From the NCBI GenBank assembly GCA_000310025.1, contig FN648882.1:1-25193 (forward strand): 25,193 bases of DNA. Direction: 5' to 3'. Within the stretch, counting starts at the first letter, position 1. Every line of letters starts with the position of its first letter. This DNA is from Ectocarpus siliculosus (taxonomy: Eukaryota; Sar; Phaeophyceae; Ectocarpales; Ectocarpaceae). The position numbers and the translations under genes were made by a program. Of the stretch, positions 1 through 10,074 are shown in pieces. The notes under the pieces are model-generated. The model did no database searches. It was not told the origin of the DNA and was given only the letters and a program-made list of their open reading frames with translations.

Positions 1-1611
1 CACGGCACATACGGCCACCCGGGGACCGCGCGTACGATGATGCTGATCGAGAGGGGTACCACTGCCCCACCCTCAAGAGAGACGTCCGCGCCTACGTCCT
101 GTCCGGCAAATGCCGCCGGCGGAAACGGGCATAGAGCAAGCAGCTCGCCATGGTGCCGGCCTGACTCCTTCAGCCGTGGGAAGTTGTCGAGATTAACACC
201 CAGGACACGAAGGTGTTATCCGACAACGGTAATCGGTACTTCCTCGTCCTCGTTGACAGAGCATCCAAGTTCCTCACCGCCTTCCCCCTGCTGTCGAAGG
301 AAGCAGTCGGTGTCAGCCGCAAACGGCTGGGACTCCTCCTCACGTTCGGGCTGCCGCTCTCGATCCGATGCTACCTCGGAGGCGAGTTCACGGCGGGCGT
401 GATGAAGCACCTTTGTCGCTGGCTCCGCGTATCGCTGAACTACGGCCGAACGAACCGCCCGTGGGCACAGGGAGCGGTCGAGAGGCTGGGAGGCTGGCTC
501 CACGAGACCCTGACCCAGCTGTGCACTTCATGGCTCCAGCGCTGGGACGACTTCGTCCCTGTCGCCACCTGGATCCATCGGGTCACGCTAGACGTGTCTC
601 TCCCTGGGGGGGCATCACCATACCGAGTACTCTTTGGTCGGACGTAGCGTAGCTACATCGACGCCATGACCCAAGCCCTGGACAACAACTCCTTTGGCCA
701 AGGACTTGAGGACGATTTCGGGCCAACAACGCATGACGTAAGAAATCCTCAAACGACGCCATCAAGCCCAAAACCGGCAACGGCCGCGCCGCAACGCCAG
801 CATTGGCGCGGGAGTCGCCGGGTGCCAAGGCCGTAGTCGGAAGGCTCGTCTTAGTCAAGGGGGCGAGCAGCACTCTCCATCGCGACAGCAACCACCCGAA
901 GCTGGCGCACGAGCACTACACCGGCCCGTGGAAGGTCACCCACGTCATCCGCGACCGCCTGAGCTTCAAGGTCCGACTGAACGGGCGACGGGTGCGCCAA
1001 CGCCGAGTCGCGGCCGCCGATGTCAAGATGTACCATGCACGACCCCTCCACCTCCGGCTCCCGTTCGAGGACGAGTATGCACACCTCGTGTGGTCTGCCG
1101 ACCTCGGCCTCGCCGACATCTCTCTCCCCACGGCCCCCCTGTACACGCTTTTGGACAGGAAGGTCGTGCACGGTACCGGCGGCACCTCGACATGGTCTTG
1201 GGAGTATCAGGGCCGCTTCCAAGACGGCAAGCTGTCGCCTTGGCTCACGGAAGACAAGACGAGCGACAGCTTCTCTCCCCTCCAACTCGACCTCTTTCAC
1301 GCGGCGTATGAGGTCAATCATGGTGGGGATGCTACACCACGACCTGCCGGACCCACCTACCCCGGGGCGCACGTGAAGTGGAGTCACGGGAACACGCCCT
1401 GCGGCTCTTCCCAGCGGACACGCAAGTGGGCCGCGAATTTGTCGACAGCGGGGGCCAACCCAAGGTTTTCAAGGCCACCGTCTTCGACGTTTGCGACCCC
1501 TTCTGGCGAGTGGAGTACCTCGACGGCGACCGGGAGGAACCCACGAAGCGAGAGATGGACGTTGGCGTGGGCGTGGCTGCCCACCCTTCTCTCTGCGTGA
1601 GTCGCAATTGA
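1..1611 (+). pseudogene. Ty3/gypsy retrotransposon pol 3' end (integrase to chromodomain-like tail), inactivated
   Basis: The remains of an integrase, which in an active element inserts retrotransposon cDNA. Visible in order are a degenerate zinc-finger region (1-125), the core (about 180-645), a GPY/F module with GPWKV (922-936), a chromodomain-like stretch (about 1138-1250: LLDRKV, WSWEYQGRF, WLTE), and a short barrel-like C-terminal segment in another frame (1378-1611, FWRVEYLDGD). It is broken by a frameshift near 51-58, TAG at 132-134, TGA at 162-164, TAG at 645-647, and further shifts between 650-800 and 1320-1380. In the core, the usual D-x-G-x-x-F motif reads YLGGEF, so the second catalytic Asp is Tyr (372-374). 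The catalytic Glu in VERLGGW (480-482) remains. The place where I expect the first Asp reads VEINTQD. The 5' part lies outside the window. Family assignment is firm; the clade is not. Confidence 0.85.
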
Positions 1612-1935
1612 CCCGTACGCCACTGCCTCGAGCCTGCTGACTGTCTGCCTGGCAGTCTGGGGGGGTGTCCTGGCAGTGGACGGCCATGCGGAATCTCACG
1701 CGGCCGGAATGATTTTCATCGCCGTCATCGTACCGATCGACGGAGAGTGGATGGGACCCACGATCGCCGTCTCATGGTCCACGACAGTCAAGATCACCTT
1801 CTCCCGGTCCAAGGTCGGGACTCCCTTCGCTAGCTTATGTCTTGGCGGACTAACTATTGTAAGAAGCGGGAGAACAACTGGGTCGGGGGGACCGGAATGC
1901 CCGTCCTTTTAGCATAGCCGTGTACCACGGTCGAT

Positions 1936-1955
1936 GGTGGGGGGGTGTTACGGGC
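1936..1955 (+). mobile_element. Candidate polypurine tract and start of 3' LTR
   Basis: About 330 bp after the last pol codon, a G-rich tract (GGTGGGGGGG, 1936-1945) is followed at 1946 by TGTTACGGG. A purine tract followed directly by TG is the expected junction between the internal region and the 3' LTR of a gypsy element. I could not place the LTR's CA end or a target-site duplication, and the 5' LTR is outside the window, so the LTR length is unknown. Confidence 0.4.
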
Positions 1956-4700
1956 GGTCGTCCCCACCGGTTCTCGAAACACGATGATGGATACTTCGCA
2001 TGGTCGCGGGTATCCGCAGGGCGCAGGCTGACATGGTCGGGAATCAGACAGACCAAGATGCCTCCCGACCCAGCCTGCTGGAGCGGCCAGCATCCATGGC
2101 GTCTGGCCCTGGAGGCAAACGCCTCTTCCTATGGCGTTTGTCCAGGTGTCACTCGATACCGCCAGGCGAAGCAAAGATCTTGAGCCATATCCCTTGCCTA
2201 TTGCCACCCACTGTGAGTGGTGAACCTGATATGTTGACAATGGAGCTTGCTATGGATACTGGATGCGATATGGATGCCATGGGGGGGTCGGAATGGAGCT
2301 TTCGGGAAGTTGGAGCTGCTTGTTAGGATGTGTGATACGTTCGATTGCTTACAAAATGCCGACTCTGAAGATATAGGTTGACTATGTCGGCACAGGTGAG
2401 ACGTATCTTGCCCGATGGGATATTGCCCAACCTTACGTCTGTTTCGATGGGACCGACTTATAGCACAGGACAGCATCCGGTTGCTGACCCCTCTCTTGTG
2501 GTGTGAATAATCTATCTACACGAGGGCCGGGAACCGACGAACGGCGAGAACGATGTTTGGATCCGACTGTCTTTGCAGGAGGGATGCCACCTTTTCTTCG
2601 CCTCTATCTGCTCCTTCTTCTTGTTGTCGAACGTTTGACGCCCCACCAAGATCATCCATCCATCCCATCAACTTCAAACTACACATGTATCCATACTCAC
2701 CTTCCGTGTTGTTTGCGTGTGTTTGCATGTACGAATGGATCATCCATGCGTGTATGCGTACGTAAGGACGACAACATTAGCTACTTTCGATCTTCACGGC
2801 CGGCCCTGGCTGGACGTCAGACGTTATCACTGAGTTACGTGTCGTCGAGAGCGAATACCACAACGACGATTACTGGTATTTTCATGGGAACTGTCCGCAA
2901 CACTTGGGCTCGTAGTTCCGTGCTTTCCGTCTAGACTATAGTTTTTCCTGCCTGGTAATGTACCCACCGTCGCGTTTCGCCCATGATGGCTTACCCCCGG
3001 GCGGCGGAACAAGCGGGCGCTTCCAAGCCTCCCCCGTGGCATGATATGGAGGAAAGACGGGGAAAAGGCGTCTGTTCTTGATGTTCAGGGTTGTCATCTT
3101 GGCGGCAGGTCTGCCACATTCGACTTCGATTGTCTTGCTCGAGCCTGATTGGTTGTTCTACCTAGCTAAAACGTCCCCCGGTGGTTTGGAGTTGGCATCA
3201 CCACCGCCGTGAATCATTCCCAAGTCCACATAGCTCGGTATTTTGAGCCGGCTTCCGATTCCTCGATCAAGCACCACTATAGATAGTTTGGACACGAAAT
3301 GCTTTGAATGGGCGCACGAATGACCATTTTCCCCATTTTGACATTCTATTGTCGTTTCCCTAAATCGTGGTCGGTTCACCGCGATGCCATCCCTGTCACC
3401 GACCGCGTTTCTTTGTCGCGCCGTCTGGGCGCTCGAGGGAAAGGCAACAGAATACTAAGACGATTCTCTGCTGTCCCTAGATGGGTTTTGCAAAACGCTG
3501 TCAACGAAGGCATTAAGCATCTCGATGGCAGAACATCACAAAGCTTGGATGCCTCCCAGACGGGCTCGTGACCTTTCCACCTCCTATACGGTGATGCCAG
3601 ACGGTGATGCCAGTCCTAGTGGGAATGTGGAACCCTTGGATGTTGAAGCGAGCGATTCCGGTCGTCTTCCGTTTGGCCCTAAATTCACCTGTAGCCATCA
3701 ACTACGCAGCGCGGGATTACAACTCCCACATTCTTACCAAACCTAAGAGACCGTCTTAGACGTAGGGTTTTACACGCCACCAAGCACACAGCCCCGGATG
3801 GACGTTTTCAGTGCGCCCCTGTGCTCTGCTACCACAATCACCTGTCGGAACCACACCATGTAGAAGCAAGCACAATTGGCAACGTTTTGGAACACCAAAC
3901 AGAATAAACGCCGTACGGTACGCTAACCTAACTTATTGCACGAAACCACTGACAATGCTCTACTGCTGGAGGTCACGAAATAAAGATCTCATGGAGGTCT
4001 TACCTCGAAACGAAGTCTCAACTAACCTATAAAGACGAAACTACACTTCAACAAAACTAACAACAATTCGCCTTGATAAACTGACAAACGTTTGGTTTGG
4101 TCTGGGACCCCATAATCCTCCGGAAAACCACCTCACCCAACCCATCAATACACCGCGGACATAAACTCCCGACAGAACATTGACAAGACATCGTTGACGA
4201 ACCGATCGTGCACGCCTCGCCTCAACTAACGTTTCTCATCCACCTATACTATATTCAGTGAAGCATATTTTATACCAGTGGCATCCATGTGCGAAACAAT
4301 GACCGTCACGGGGCCTGCGAAATCAATCCAAATTATTGGCGCATTTCACGATACTTATTACTGGGTGGGTGGGGGGAGGGGTCGTGAATTTGCGGGTCAC
4401 GGCGGACCAGCATGTGGCTGCTCGCTTGTACACGCTTGTTGGATCCAATTTTGGGCACGGATCAGAGAAAAAATGCATGCAGCCACATCTCTAGCGCCTG
4501 GCAACTTGGTCTTGGGTTTTGGCGATCACAAGTTTCAGTTAGGGCTACAGAGAACGGGGGGTAAATGCAAAGTTGACACCGGAACGGGAATTCAAAATTC
4601 ACCCCAGGAAACCAAAATGGAGCAAGATAGCCTTACGAGAGGAGCAAGATGTGGGTGTGATGGGCTAGGCGGTGTTGAACCGGAAGGGATTGGTGTTTTG
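1956..4700. other. Gene-poor stretch; may include the gypsy LTR body
   Basis: No protein family, RNA gene or clear exon was recognised on either strand. The first few hundred bases probably belong to the 3' LTR of the gypsy element. The only structure seen is a 13-bp perfect tandem duplication at 3588-3613 (ACGGTGATGCCAG twice). The open frame at 4287-4721 (+) has no recognisable domain and is not annotated. No continuation of the discoidin-like gene that ends at 4714 was found here. Confidence 0.5.
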
Positions 4701-4713
4701 GACTCGTGCGTAC

Positions 4714-7024
4714 CGAGTTGAAGCTCGTCGATGCGGTACTCAGCCCCACGGTCGTAAGAGATGCTGCAGAGGCCGCCGAGCTCGGGAGCACACGACCACC
4801 TGGAATCCTCGGACATGTCGCCATCCTACCAAACGGTTTCACACGGGAAGGAGAGAAGTGAAGATAAAGAATGCAACCAATGGAAGGGCGTGGAGTCGTA
4901 AGAATCGTTCTGAGAGCTTGCGGCCATCATCAGATCCGAGAGTCATCAACCGTGATATCGGCAGCAACCAGGGCTTGGGGGCATGCTTACGCACAACCCA
5001 AGCGTGCGTAGGACGTTCACAACATCATCCATGGACCACCAAACCACGTTGAGGCCGCCGATACGGCCTTTTGTTTCGTCCCGTGAACGGAACAGAACAA
5101 GGGGCTTTCAGCATCGGCTTAGGTACCCGGCAGTCGGTTCGATTCCTTACCCTTGTTAGCGCTGCCGTGCACCCGTCGGGGTCGCAGCCAACGGTGTCTC
5201 CGAGTCGATCGTCGTAGAGATCGGCCGTAGCCGTGACGGTTCCCAGTTCGCCGGCCTCCACCACATCGACCTCGCTACCATCATCGCCATCGTCGACCAG
5301 TATTTCCACCTGCGCATTCAGCACGTGGCAAGTGCACGTGCTTGACTTGTGCGAACTGGTGCGATATATCGCAGGGTCGTTGGTTGTGTACCAGTGCTGA
5401 CCGCTGAAAAATAGAACGCCTTCGGATCTATGGTATGTGGCTCTGCCCTGTGCAATACCCATCCGACCTCAAGCAACAATGGCTGGGTTGTGTGTGCGTT
5501 TGGCGTATTGTGATGTCATCCCGTCGGTGAACATTGCAGGGTAAACAATTCGACACAGTATGTTGGAAAAAAAACATTTCACGTCGAAATTGTGCCAACC
5601 TCTAGGATGCTGAGCCATTCCGAGTCCTGCAGGTCACCGACCAGCTCCACCAGCTTACCATCGACACCGAGGTCAATGCTTTCGAAGTCGGAGGTCGTTC
5701 CCGAGCTCGTCCAACTGAGGGCATAGTTACCATCTACGGAGACGTCGATGGTCCTCGTCCGTGTGTCACCCTGGTACAGTGCTGCGAGCAGGACGTCGTG
5801 CGGCCGGCCCAAGCAAGCAATGTTGTGGGGCTTGTCCTATTTTCTTCGTTTTGGCATGGTGGATCGGGGAACGCTCCTGCGAACGGTTCGGGTTGACAGA
5901 AAACCTACGGCTACCTCTCCCCTTTTACGACCTCCCTCTCCTATGACCTGCCCCTACCACCTCCTTCTCTCTCGCGCTCCCTCTGTAACATCTCCCGGGA
6001 CCGGGGTATTTCGAACGAAGAAGGGCCGCGAATCCATCTATCGCTTTTGTAGAAGGGGAATTGGGAAGTACCACCAGGGCATATGCGCAAATCCTACGCA
6101 AAAGTCGGCAAAGTCACAACACACAATTGGCACCATTTCGCGCGGGGTCTATTTCTTTGCGATTCGCGCGCTGGTTCGCCCCCTAGACTATACACAAGTC
6201 TCGGAAGAACCTTGCCTGCTCCACACAGATCTGCAGGACTGCTGTATGACTAGGCATATTATGCGTTCCCCGCACAAGCTTGAGTATGTCTTTCCCTCCG
6301 CGTGGACCATGGGAGGGCGTACCTTGTAGACAATTTGTTTTCTTCCCTATATTCCAGATCTGATTTCTGAGCATGCCAATCCAGTGATGATGTCTTTGCG
6401 ACGCCTCAACCGCCCGCTACAGCAATATCCCGAAGAACAAAAGGATTCTACATCGGAGATACAACGCACGCTAGCGTGTTTGCACCGAGTTTTCTTCCGC
6501 CTTTTCTGATTCTCAAGACACTCCGATGTTATGGTACTTGGAGGTGGCCGTGCGATGATGGTGCCTTGCCATGGATACTTGGATATTTGGCGATATCAGA
6601 AGTTGTGTAACGGCAGTGTGGCAAAATTCAGGTGTGGTTATTCCGAGTTATGCGCCCTTTGTTCAACTGTTTAGTACTTCTCTGGAGTCTGGTTTGTGGT
6701 TCATTCCGGCTGCATGGTGTCGACTAAATGCACGGTGACAGGAAATCACAATCAGCGGGAGAACAAAGGAAAGTAACAACCTGCTGTCCACGCAGCATCA
6801 AAGGAGATTTTACCCGTCGTCAGTGAAGATGTTCAAAAATCACTTTACACCGCGACGTCTGAGAAGCCAATTGAATACCGTATACCCTATATCCAAATGA
6901 AAGGCGAATACCATATTCCTCACCTATCTTCAGAGCTTCGAGATGCTGCTCGTCTTCGAGAGTGTAGGTGATGGTGCACCCACTGGAGTCGAGCGAAGGT
7001 GCACACGACCAGCGAGATTCATCG
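4714..7024 (-). CDS. Modular discoidin-like (F5/8 type C-like) protein gene, four internal exons, both ends missing
   Basis: Read on the minus strand, exons are 7024-6924, 5781-5600, 5309-5151 and 4825-4714. Introns use GT-AG: donors GTGAGG, GTTGGC, GTAAGG and GTACGC; acceptors GCAG, GCAG and GTAG. Phases agree at each internal junction (1, 0, 0), and the joins read smoothly: LKI to ALYQGDTRTRTIDV, SEWLSILE to VEILVDDGDD, CTAALTR to DGDMSEDSRWSC. The first and last exons are homologous (ESRWSCAPSL and DSRWSCAPEL), so the gene repeats a cassette of about 150 residues. The ALYQGD...WTSSGTT...SEWLSI segment resembles galactose-binding discoidin folds, which usually bind carbohydrate or cell-surface ligands. 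I infer an extracellular or wall-associated protein. Start, signal peptide and stop are not visible. The 5' acceptor of the first exon (AG at 7026-7025) is doubtful because a minisatellite abuts it. No further cassette exon was found left of 4714. Confidence 0.75.
5782..6923 (-). other. 1,142-bp intron of the discoidin-like gene
   Basis: This interval lies between two phase-matched exons. I see no additional exon, RNA gene or repeat in it. The open frame on the opposite strand at 5748-6329 partly mirrors the exon at 5781-5600 and is not counted. Confidence 0.55.
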
Positions 7025-7030
7025 CTCCAC

Positions 7031-7500
7031 GGGTGGCCAGAGGGCAGGTTGTGGGTGGGTTGTGGGCATCCATAAGGTAGGGGCAGGTTGTAGACGGGGG
7101 TTGGGAGGAGGCCCCAACCTTGGCCAAACGGCTTGGTTGTAAAAGGACGGATGCGGAAGGTTGGGAGGCAGCCACAACGTTAGGCCGCACCTCTTGGTTG
7201 TGCAAGCACCGGTCACACAGGTTGCGAGGCAGCCACAACGTTAGGCCGCACCTCTTGGTTGTGCAAACACCGGTCACACAGGTTGCGAGGCAGCCACAAC
7301 GTTAGGCCATACCACTTAGTTGTGCAAGCACCGATCACACAGGTTGAGGCCAGACCTCCTGGTTGTGAAAGCACCGATGATACAGGTTGGGAGGCAGCCA
7401 CAACCTTAGGCCAGACCTCCTGGTTGTGAAAGCACCGATGTTACAGGTTGGGAGGCAGTCACAACCGAAGGCCAGACCTCCTGGCTGTAGATTGTGTCGG
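7031..7500. repeat. 61-bp minisatellite
   Basis: Tandem units begin AGGTTG(C/G)GAGGCAGCC and continue through a TTGTG-containing core to CACAC. Clean 61-bp units start at 7158, 7219, 7280 and 7383, with a shortened unit of about 43 bp at 7340-7382 and diverged edge copies at 7086-7157 and 7444-7500. The first 55 bp (7031-7085) are GT-rich and look like a degenerate edge. The array directly abuts the exon at 7024-6924. Open frames inside it are a by-product of the repeat. Confidence 0.85.
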
Positions 7501-8900
7501 TTCGACGGTCCCGGAAAACTGGCTTCGCAGTGTACTACAATTTCTTTTTTTTCCGGCTGGACAAAACGCAACGTCTCCAATACAGATATGTAGATATAGA
7601 CTAAGAGCCCAGGATACGTTGGCACAATGCGTACTAAATGAACGCATACACCATTCAATTTGGGCTTTTGTGTGAGTGTGTGCGGGGATTCACGAGTGCT
7701 ATGTGTGTACCAGCTACATTGTGCAGGGTACAACAAGATCCCGTTCCAGATCCCGCCAGACAGATGGGAAGAGGGAGTGAGGGGCATCCGAACCATCGAG
7801 CCCCCTATTGCATTTGCATGGCCCTGCACATCACCCCGTGTGACGAACTAGCTAGCCTTGACACAGGCGACCAGAGGTGTGACGAACTAGCTAGCCTTGA
7901 CACAGGCGACCGGAGGCCGCCGCATGCCAAGACGAATAGCGACCAAGCTGGTGTCATTCCTTTCGTAACGAAGGCAAACAGCTATGCTATCTCTAGATGC
8001 TCGGACTCGGGGCACAGCAACCACCGCGAGCTAACCCGGCGCACGACACTGCTGCTGTATAGCGGCAAGGCGAGCTCCACACGGCGCGCGTGGAGAAGAT
8101 CTAGAGCGACATTCCGGCAGCAGTTGCTGATTAGGTAATCGATTCCCCTCCAGTTACATCTGGATGGTACCAGTAGAAGGATGAATTGAGTGAATATTGT
8201 GTGTTGTGTAGTTGTGTATCCCTAAGTATGTATATGTCCCCGTTGGGAAGGGCGCGAAGTCTCCACGTACGTGCTGTAGATGCATGAATATACGCTCAGA
8301 CACCAGCAGTTGGTCCTGCACACCCAACGGCTCTCGGCCTACTGCGTGTATGCGGCTCTTCCTCACCATGCACAGAGCGGGGATTATCCCGGAGGCGTCA
8401 ATAAGCGCCCAGCCTCATAAAAGAGCTTTTTGGAGGGCGGGTAGGCACTTTGATACTTTCAACGTTTTTTTTGTTTTTTGGTGGGCGCTCGTTTTCTTCG
8501 ACAACAGCAACAACGCACAGTAACAAACCCGCATGTCTGCTGCATCTGACCTGTCCACACATATGCATAGCATCAACCGTGTCGACCGTCCACATGCTTC
8601 AACCAACGCCCAGCGCTCATAACACCCAATTGTTTTACATGGGTTGCTCGATTGACACAGGTCGTTCACATGCATGCAATATATCGCGTTCAAAGCAAGA
8701 ATTAACGGTAACCGTAGGTTGCACAAGATACCACACCCCCTTGACCAAGTTTCAACCTATCATGTTCCACGACGAAGACGATTCCGAAAATCAAACGATC
8801 CTTTTTCGAAACGCTCTCGATGAGACAGGTCCAATGCAGCCATTTCCGGCCTCGCCACTCCTTCTGGTGTGGAATAATCAGGCTTTGGAAATTGGTCCAG
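7500..8900. other. No recognised gene
   Basis: Open frames at 7638-8138 (+), 8154-8369 (-) and 8450 onward (+) show no family signal. Apart from the 39-bp duplication annotated separately, I see nothing to call here. Confidence 0.5.
7838..7915. repeat. 39-bp tandem duplication
   Basis: Two adjacent copies (7838-7876 and 7877-7915) both begin GTGTGACGAACTAGCTAGCC and differ at one visible position near the end (CCAGAG against CCGGAG). A length of 39 keeps any reading frame, which explains the repeated peptide in the open frame across it. Confidence 0.9.
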
Positions 8901-8902
8901 GG

Positions 8903-8968
8903 GGCGTGGTATCTTATGCAACCAACTGCTGTGCTGTGAGATCAGTGGATTCGATTCTCCTCTGCGCC
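8903..8968 (+). tRNA. tRNA-like sequence, probably a pseudogene
   Basis: GGCGTGG at the 5' end can pair with CTGCGCC at the 3' end over seven positions, two of them G-T pairs. A B-box-like GGATTCGATTC lies in the T-arm position, and a T6 run follows at 8972-8977, as at a pol III terminator. The T stem pairs poorly, the total is only 66 nt, and no clear anticodon loop can be drawn. A decayed tRNA or SINE head is the likely origin. Confidence 0.3.
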
Positions 8969-9257
8969 ATATTTTTTCTTCCCACCACCCTTTTTGTCTC
9001 TTTCTTTTTCCTCCGGAATTTCGATGTACCCCTTTGAAAACATTATTGGCCGTAAAATACAGAAATATGGCGTGTCAGACATCGGAAAGTGTTTTTCTTT
9101 CGATGTCAAGACAACAACAACAACTGAGAAAAGGCGGTCGCAGCGGGTCCCCCCATGCCGCGCCACTGATGCGAAACGAAGAGGTCACCAGTAGCATTCA
9201 TAGCAGAGCGAAGGGATATGCATGTGCGTCGTCATATATTGCGTCTCACCCACTCCC

Positions 9258-9447
9258 CCCCCCCCCCCTCGGGGTTGGGTTTTTCTCGCTTGGCAACGAC
9301 GTTGTAAAACAAGCCGCCCCCCCCGGTGTTTGCCATCGGGGGGTTTTCGTCGCTTGGCAACGACGTTGTAAAACAAGCCCCCCACTCGGTGTTTGCCATC
9401 GGGATTGGGTTTTCGTCGCTTGGCAACGACGGTGTAAAACAAGCCAA
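9258..9447. repeat. About 65-bp tandem repeat, three copies
   Basis: The unit contains CGCTTGGCAACGACGTTGTA followed by AAACAAGCC and a C-rich linker. Copies of the CGCTTGGC core begin at 9287, 9351 and 9417 (spacings 64 and 66). The C-rich linkers differ in homopolymer length (about 14, 8 and 6 bases). Long C runs here may be poorly resolved in the assembly. Confidence 0.85.
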
Positions 9448-9471
9448 TTCACTTCGTGAACTCGGCAACCA

Positions 9472-9518
9472 GGTTACCGTTTTTTTTTTTTTACCTCGTT
9501 TTTTTTTTGGCGGTAACC
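9472..9518. other. Short inverted repeat around a T-rich loop
   Basis: GGTTACCG (9472-9479) and CGGTAACC (9511-9518) are perfect inverted copies around a 31-nt loop that is almost entirely T. It lies just right of the 65-bp repeat array. It could be a hairpin or the ends of a tiny insertion; no function is claimed. Confidence 0.35.
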
Positions 9519-9825
9519 ATAATGGTGGTCGAGTAGATCATGTTGTGCGGGGTCGAGAACCCTCACTCCGCGCAACGGGGGATGATCGCACCACGTTGTT
9601 TTAAAATGGTCAAGCTTCCTCGAGGCAGTTACACAGTGCTTACAACTGTCTCTGGAAGTGAAAGCACCAGAAAATAAATTAAGTCATACGTAGCTGTCAT
9701 CCGTACGCAAGGAAGTAAGCACAAGATGCCGAACACCCTTAGCAGGATGCAGCTCACCCTTCATGCGACTCGCCAAATACCTCACGGCGCTTCGCGCTTG
9801 GTGATGTGAGAGCCTGGTCCGGTGA

Positions 9826-10074
9826 GAACCCGGTGTGCTCCGTCCCGGCTTTGCAGGGATGCGAGGTCAATGGTCAAACGACTACGGCATGCACGACTAT
9901 GAGTACCCCCCCTATCGTACTATGTAGGCGGATACCGCCATGAGTGGGCTTGGTATCGTCATGTTCTCGAACGTTCTAGGGCCAGCCAACCACGGCATTC
10001 CCGTGTCAGAGAACAAGGTCATGCAGAGCGTGACCTTCAATCAGGTCCACCGATGCAGGCGCACCACCCCATAG
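9826..10074 (+). pseudogene. Possible decayed open frame with one internal TAG
   Basis: An 83-codon frame runs from 9826 to TAG at 10072-10074, with a single in-frame TAG at 9925-9927. On both sides of that stop the composition looks protein-like (RPGFAGMRGQWSNDYG; ANHGIPVSENKVMQSV). A plausible splice acceptor, CTTTGCAG, lies at its left side near 9850-9857. I do not recognise the family. It could be an old transposon or gene fragment, or chance. Confidence 0.25.

Noticed and set aside
4287-4721. Plus-strand open frame of about 145 codons
   Set aside because: No domain was recognised, and its right end runs into the minus-strand exon at 4825-4714.
5130-5150. Perfect B-box GGTTCGATTCC on the plus strand
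   Set aside because: It sits at the splice donor of a well-supported intron, and no T stem, A box or acceptor pairing accompanies it.
5748-6329. 193-codon plus-strand open frame
   Set aside because: Its left part is the complement of the discoidin-like exon at 5781-5600. The rest lies in the intron and has no domain.
7031-7500. CRISPR array
   Set aside because: Units are contiguous, with no unique spacers between short repeats. The same holds for the 13.2-13.7 kb and 24.2-25.2 kb arrays.
7638-8138. 166-codon plus-strand open frame with a repeated peptide
   Set aside because: The repeated peptide comes from the 39-bp DNA duplication. No family signal or splice context supports it.
8450-9037. 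195-codon plus-strand open frame
   Set aside because: It starts at a TTG in T-rich sequence, runs over the tRNA-like region and has no recognisable domain.
9290-9445. ACGACGTTGTAAAAC matches the M13/lacZ cloning region, suggesting vector contamination
   Set aside because: The match stops after 15 bases, the flanks do not continue as lacZ, and the motif belongs to a native 65-bp repeat present three times (the third copy differs).
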